DNA of 10,173 bases from an uncultured Acetatifactor sp. GTDB lineage: Bacteria > Bacillota > Clostridia > Lachnospirales > Lachnospiraceae. The notes under the pieces are model-generated. The model had not been told where the DNA came from and did no database searches. It saw only the letters and a list, made by a program, of their open reading frames with translations. The position numbers and the translations under genes were made by a program. The stretch is taken from positions 1 through 10,173 of the forward strand of contig CAJTXE010000077.1 in assembly GCA_910580225.1 (NCBI GenBank), given 5' to 3'. How positions within the stretch are numbered: the stretch's first letter is position 1; each line of letters starts with the position of its first letter. Below are positions 6,590 to 10,173 of the stretch, piece by piece.

Positions 6590-8215
6590 TCAGTTTTCGT
6601 TTGTTGACAGAAATTCCTGGGCCTGTTTCTGCATCTCTGCATACACCGTGTCCGCGCCTGCCGTGGTCATCTTTTCCTTCAGCTTTGCAATGTCGCCTAC
6701 AGGGTCATCCGTAAAGCCCAATCCCAGCAGCTTGTATTCCGAATTGAAAATCTCGGTAATGGCAGCGATCTCATTTTTCACATCCCCATCGTTGAACACG
6801 AAGGTCTGATAACGTCTGCTGTAGGCTGTTTCCTTCCACTGGGCATTCAGTTCCTCCAGTCCGGGGGTACCGCCTTCTACAACACGCCAGCTTGCGTCGT
6901 TGCGCACGCCCCAGTTGCAGTTGCTGTCATAAGCATAATTGGAGCTGTCAGGCAGGGATACCAGTGCATTATCCCCGGAAGCTTCCCAGTGCTTGCCCTC
7001 AATGCCGTAGCAGAACAGATTATTGATTTCCACATCGTTGCGCAGATAATCAAGAGCCATCAGCGCCCGCTCCGGATGTTTGGATTTGGAGAAAATGCTC
7101 ATACCGTTTGCCAGATAGGAATTCAAAACCGGCGGTACACCATCCTGGGCGTCAAATACGCGCACATCCCATTCCGGATGCTCTGCGGACATCTGTGTGT
7201 AGATGCTTTTTGCCGTATTGGCATTGCACAGGGCCAATGCAGACTTTCCAGCCTGGAAGCTTTCCGTGTTGTTTTGGGTATTGACAACGGCATTTTTGCT
7301 CCAGAATCCTTTGTCTTTCCAACTCTTCAGGCGCTCAATCACACCCTGGAACTCCGGCTGATCATAAACGCCCTTCACTTCTGCAGTGTTGTCCGTTTCG
7401 CTGACACTGCCTAATGCCTGCCATGTGCCGATGCCCGCTACCTTTTCCGCAGACTCCCAGTTTGCCTTCTGCCACATGCGGTCAAACACAAAGAGTTTGT
7501 CGTAATCGGAGCCTACATCCAGGGGAATCAGGGTGGGCTCGTTTGCCACGATGGCATCCATGTAAGCCTCTGCCTCGTCCAGGGATGCAACGGACTTGAT
7601 ACCGTATCTATCCATCAGATCTCCCCTTGCCATGTACACATAGGAAGTGATCTCCTTGTAGTTCATGGGCAGCATAAATACCTGTCCGTCTACCTTTGCC
7701 TGTTCCCAGGCTTCCGGATAAATACTTTCTGCCGTCATGGGTGCATAGGTATTGAGATCTTCCTGAGTAATCTCCCAGAATCCCTGCTTGGTGGCCTGGG
7801 CATTGTAGAAACACCAGTCAGCCGTATAGATAATGTCCCAGTTTTCTCCGGAAGCGAAGATCAGAGGATATTTTTCTTCATATTCGCCCCAGCTCATGAA
7901 CTTTACATCAATGGTGGCATTGATTTCCGCCTTCAGTTTTTCGTTGATTTTCGCAAATACCTCGTCGTTATCTACGGGACGGTCTCCGATCAGGTACATG
8001 GTCAAAGTCACTTCCTCGGAGATATCAGGTCCTTCCGCCTGGGACTCCGGCGCTGATTCGGACGAAGACTCAGACGGCGCCTCAGACTCTCCCGACACAG
8101 GCACATCCGAAGCAGATGAACCGGAAGCCGCAGGTTCGCTGCCGCAACCGCTTAAAGTGCCGACTCCAAGCAACATTGCCATGAGCAGACCGCTGATTCT
8201 TGTTTTCTTTCTCAT
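6590..8215 (-). CDS. LplA-type ABC transporter substrate-binding lipoprotein
   Basis: The receptor of a carbohydrate ABC importer, anchored outside the membrane, which captures the ligand and delivers it to the two permeases encoded upstream. The 541-residue protein begins with a lipoprotein signal: MRKKTR, a hydrophobic core, and the lipobox LSGC with Cys24 as the lipidated residue. A flexible Ser/Glu/Ala-rich linker follows (about 25-62), then a family 1 solute-binding fold starting at LTMYLIGD. The length and C-terminal region fit the LplA-like subgroup that carries a DUF3502 domain (recognised by similarity, not searched). ATG 8215 is clearly the start: AAGGAGG (8230-8224) is 8 bases upstream and the signal peptide begins there. 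An open frame continues 40 codons further but has no such site. It is the last gene of its operon, behind its permeases. The ligand is unknown; relatives take complex oligosaccharides or glycosides. Confidence 0.93.
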   Translation of the reverse strand: MRKKTRISGLLMAMLLGVGTLSGCGSEPAASGSSASDVPVSGESEAPSESSSESAPESQAEGPDISEEVTLTMYLIGDRPVDNDEVFAKINEKLKAEINATIDVKFMSWGEYEEKYPLIFASGENWDIIYTADWCFYNAQATKQGFWEITQEDLNTYAPMTAESIYPEAWEQAKVDGQVFMLPMNYKEITSYVYMARGDLMDRYGIKSVASLDEAEAYMDAIVANEPTLIPLDVGSDYDKLFVFDRMWQKANWESAEKVAGIGTWQALGSVSETDNTAEVKGVYDQPEFQGVIERLKSWKDKGFWSKNAVVNTQNNTESFQAGKSALALCNANTAKSIYTQMSAEHPEWDVRVFDAQDGVPPVLNSYLANGMSIFSKSKHPERALMALDYLRNDVEINNLFCYGIEGKHWEASGDNALVSLPDSSNYAYDSNCNWGVRNDASWRVVEGGTPGLEELNAQWKETAYSRRYQTFVFNDGDVKNEIAAITEIFNSEYKLLGLGFTDDPVGDIAKLKEKMTTAGADTVYAEMQKQAQEFLSTNEN

Positions 8216-8256
8216 AAAACGTTCCTCCTTTTTGCTTTTTGCATTTCGGTTTCTAT

Positions 8257-8280
8257 AAAAAAATTCTTGCGAACTTTTTT
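8257..8280 (-). other. A/U-rich RNA hairpin with GCAA loop between permease and binding-protein genes
   Basis: In minus-strand RNA, AAAAAAGUUC (8280-8271) pairs with GAAUUUUUUU (8266-8257) around a GCAA tetraloop, giving 10 pairs including one G-U. That pair is an A-C mismatch on the plus strand, so the structure is complete only in the importer transcript. It sits in the 132-base gap between the LplC-type and LplA-type genes, 41 bases ahead of the latter's start. It resembles a weak terminator or a processing/stability element that could set different levels for permease and receptor. It may also be chance in an AT-rich gap. Confidence 0.4.
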
Positions 8281-8347
8281 CGGTGATTGTTCCGGGGATT
8301 CTTTTCTCCCTTGCTGTATTTGGATAAACATTCATCCGCCGTCTTTT

Positions 8348-9262
8348 TCATCCCTTTACCGCCCCGATGGTGACACCTTTTACAAAATATTTCTGCAGGA
8401 AGGGATACAGCAGAATAATGGGGCCTGTGGCAACCACTGTCATGGCAAGCTTCATGGGTTCACTGGGTACGTCACTGGCGGGAATGCCGCTTCTTGCCGC
8501 CGCCGCATTCATGGCCTGGGCCTTGGTGAGGATATTGTTCAGAAAATACTGCAGCGGATACATATCCCGCCTGCCCTCATCCAGGAACAACATGGCATTG
8601 TACCAGTCGTTCCAGTAGTTCAAAGCGATAAACAATCCCACTGTGGCAAGGCCGGCCTTGGACAGAGGCAGCGCAATATTCCAATAAATCCGCATGTCCC
8701 CCGCCCCGTCCAGTTTTGCGGATTCATACAGGGCGTCCGGAATACTCATCATGTAACTTTTCAGGATCAGCAGATAAGTCACATTGATCAGAATCGGAAG
8801 AATCAGCGCGATGATACTGTTATGAAAGCGCAGGTACTTGGTGTTGAAAATATACCAGGGCACCAGGCCGCCTCCGAAAATGGAGGTAAAGTAGAAGAAG
8901 AAGGATACCTGGTACCGATACCGGAAATCCCGGCTTGCAAGTACATACGCCGCCATACTGGTGAGCCACAGTCCCAGAAGCGTTCCTGCCGCGGTCACAA
9001 AAATCGTTATCCCGTATGCCCGCAGCAGCTCCTCCGGAATCCGGAACAGCATCTTGTATGCGTCAAGGGAAAATGTCTCCGGAATCAGCCGGTAGCCGTG
9101 AAGCTGAATGGCGTACTGTTCCGACACGGACCCGCTTAACACCAGTAAGAACGGCAGCAGGCATGCAGCTGACAGGATTGTCAGTATTATGTAGGAAAGT
9201 ATATTGAATAAAATGCGGTCCTGCCCTACAGGCTTTCCTCCGCGGCGCGTTCTCTTTGCCAT
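8348..9262 (-). CDS. LplC/YtcP-type carbohydrate ABC transporter permease
   Basis: One of the two membrane subunits forming the sugar channel of the importer. The 304-residue protein has about six hydrophobic segments, roughly at 17-43, 83-108, 118-137, 147-168, 201-218 and 272-290. The cytoplasmic EAA loop is at 178-200 (LYESAKLDGAGD...IALPL), the docking site for the ATPase. The C-terminus KGVTIGAVKG is characteristic of this permease subgroup. ATG 9262 is preferred because GGGAGG (9276-9271) is exactly 8 bases upstream. The ATG six bases earlier (9268) is only 2 bases from that site, and a GTG at 9292 has no site of its own. It follows the LplB-type gene by 33 bases, so the two are almost certainly cotranscribed. 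No ATPase gene is adjacent, as usual for this class, which borrows a shared MsmX/MsmK-type ATPase. Confidence 0.94.
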   Translation of the reverse strand: MAKRTRRGGKPVGQDRILFNILSYIILTILSAACLLPFLLVLSGSVSEQYAIQLHGYRLIPETFSLDAYKMLFRIPEELLRAYGITIFVTAAGTLLGLWLTSMAAYVLASRDFRYRYQVSFFFYFTSIFGGGLVPWYIFNTKYLRFHNSIIALILPILINVTYLLILKSYMMSIPDALYESAKLDGAGDMRIYWNIALPLSKAGLATVGLFIALNYWNDWYNAMLFLDEGRRDMYPLQYFLNNILTKAQAMNAAAARSGIPASDVPSEPMKLAMTVVATGPIILLYPFLQKYFVKGVTIGAVKG

Positions 9263-9295
9263 TGCCATGGCCTCCCTTCTGCTTTCAGACACTTT

Positions 9296-10173
9296 TTAAA
9301 ACAGTGCGTAATCCGGTTCCACTTTTTTCACGGCATAATTGGCAATCAGGACCAGGACGAAAGAAAGTCCCGACTGATAGAGGCCTGCCGCGCTGGTCAT
9401 GCCAAATTCCTGAAGCGTCAGCAGAGAGCGGGTTACATAGGTGTCAATTACATCCGTTACCTCCAGAACCATGGGGTTATTGCCCGTTACCTGCCAGAAC
9501 ATCTGGAAGTCGCCCTTCATAATGGTACCGATGGCCATCAGGAACAGAATCACCACCGTGGGCCGTATACAGGGCAGTGTGATATATCGAATCTTCTGCC
9601 ACATGGTAGCCCCGTCCAGGTCTGCCGCCTCAAACATTTCTCCGTCGATGTTCACGATACTGGCCAGGTACATCACCGTCCCATATCCCACATTTTTAAA
9701 GGCGCTGACCACAATCAGGATTACCGGCCATGCCGCCTTGTTGGAATATACATCCAGGGGCTCCCATCCCGCAGAACGAAGAAAGCTGTTCACTGCCCCG
9801 AATTCATAGTTGAACATATTGTAGATAAATGCGCCTACCACCACCCAGGAGATGAAATAGGGCAGGAACATGACAGATTGGGTAATCCGCTTGAAATATT
9901 TTCCGGCCAGTTCACTCAGCAGTATGGCGCAGGTAATCTGCAGCAGCGTGTTCACACACAGGAAGGCCGCATTGTACAGAATGGTGTTCCTGGTGGTGGT
10001 CCAGGCTTTGCCGGACTGAAAAAAGTACTCAAAATTCTTAAATCCCGCCCAGGGACTTCCGAAAATCCCGTCATGATAGTTGAATTCCTTAAAGGCCAGT
10101 ACAATTCCAGCCATGGGAATATAGCACATCAAAATGACCACAACAGCAGCCGGCAGAATCATAAGCCACTTGG
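9296..10173 (-). CDS. LplB-type sugar ABC transporter permease (partial, 5' end beyond window)
   Basis: The partner permease of the importer, forming a heterodimer with the LplC-type subunit. 291 codons are visible. The open frame continues past the right edge (it reads KWL before the methionine codon at 10162), so that methionine is internal and the true start lies outside. Family members are about 300-325 residues, so only a short N-terminal part is missing. Several membrane segments are visible, starting with the hydrophobic stretch after KWLMILP. The EAA loop (EMFEAADLDGATMWQ...ITLP) lies at about visible residues 178-201. The C-terminus KKVEPDYALF is typical of the subgroup. The operon promoter and any linked regulator, often a YesM/YesN-type two-component pair or an AraC- or LacI-type protein, would be to the right of this window. 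Confidence 0.94.
   Translation of the reverse strand, partial: KWLMILPAAVVVILMCYIPMAGIVLAFKEFNYHDGIFGSPWAGFKNFEYFFQSGKAWTTTRNTILYNAAFLCVNTLLQITCAILLSELAGKYFKRITQSVMFLPYFISWVVVGAFIYNMFNYEFGAVNSFLRSAGWEPLDVYSNKAAWPVILIVVSAFKNVGYGTVMYLASIVNIDGEMFEAADLDGATMWQKIRYITLPCIRPTVVILFLMAIGTIMKGDFQMFWQVTGNNPMVLEVTDVIDTYVTRSLLTLQEFGMTSAAGLYQSGLSFVLVLIANYAVKKVEPDYALF

Noticed and set aside
8216..8335. Forty-codon upstream extension of the substrate-binding protein
   Set aside because: It would place a charged segment before the lipoprotein signal peptide, and it covers the AAGGAGG site that belongs to the ATG at 8215.
8267..9139. Open frame of 290 codons on the plus strand opposite the LplC-type permease
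   Set aside because: The minus strand encodes a clear permease with an EAA loop and membrane segments. The plus-strand product is His/Gln/Gly-rich and without recognisable motifs.

Overview
The window looks like a chromosomal segment from an anaerobic Firmicute, most probably a Lachnospiraceae-type Clostridium (inference). The clues are about 50% GC, strong GGAGG ribosome binding sites, a T-box leader in front of a tRNA synthetase, a DegV-family protein, and a carbohydrate ABC importer of the LplA/LplB/LplC type with no ATPase gene beside it. I see no insertion sequence, phage gene, CRISPR array, tRNA or rRNA.

Layout. Positions 1-628 hold a consensus sigma-A promoter and a complete tyrosine T-box leader with its terminator, driving tyrS on the plus strand (629-2005). 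A short gap leads to a plus-strand glycoside hydrolase family 2 gene (2155-3924). About 570 bases without a recognisable gene follow; the last ~190 look like decayed coding sequence. Next is a plus-strand degV/fakB-like gene (4497-5411). It meets head-on a minus-strand HAD-IIA phosphatase gene (5465-6286), which has its own consensus-like promoter. From 6590 to the right edge runs a minus-strand importer operon, read right to left: an LplB-type permease (cut by the window edge), an LplC/YtcP-type permease, and an LplA-type lipoprotein that binds the substrate.

How the genes fit together. tyrS is controlled by uncharged tRNA-Tyr through its leader: the UAC specifier codon and the TGGT of the antiterminator bulge can both be read. 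The importer would capture an oligosaccharide or glycoside at the outer face of the membrane and needs an ATPase encoded elsewhere (an MsmX/MsmK-type shared ATPase is the usual solution). The GH2 enzyme has no signal peptide, so it would act on sugars already imported, but it lies about 2.7 kb from the importer on the other strand and a functional link is only a guess. The DegV and HAD proteins are single housekeeping-type genes with no evident partner here.

Overall this is an ordinary chromosomal region with well-preserved genes. I do not see convincing evidence of a new multi-gene system. The points most worth a second look are the acidic N-terminal extension and double start of TyrRS, the coding-like remnant before degV, and an RNA hairpin between the second permease gene and the binding-protein gene.
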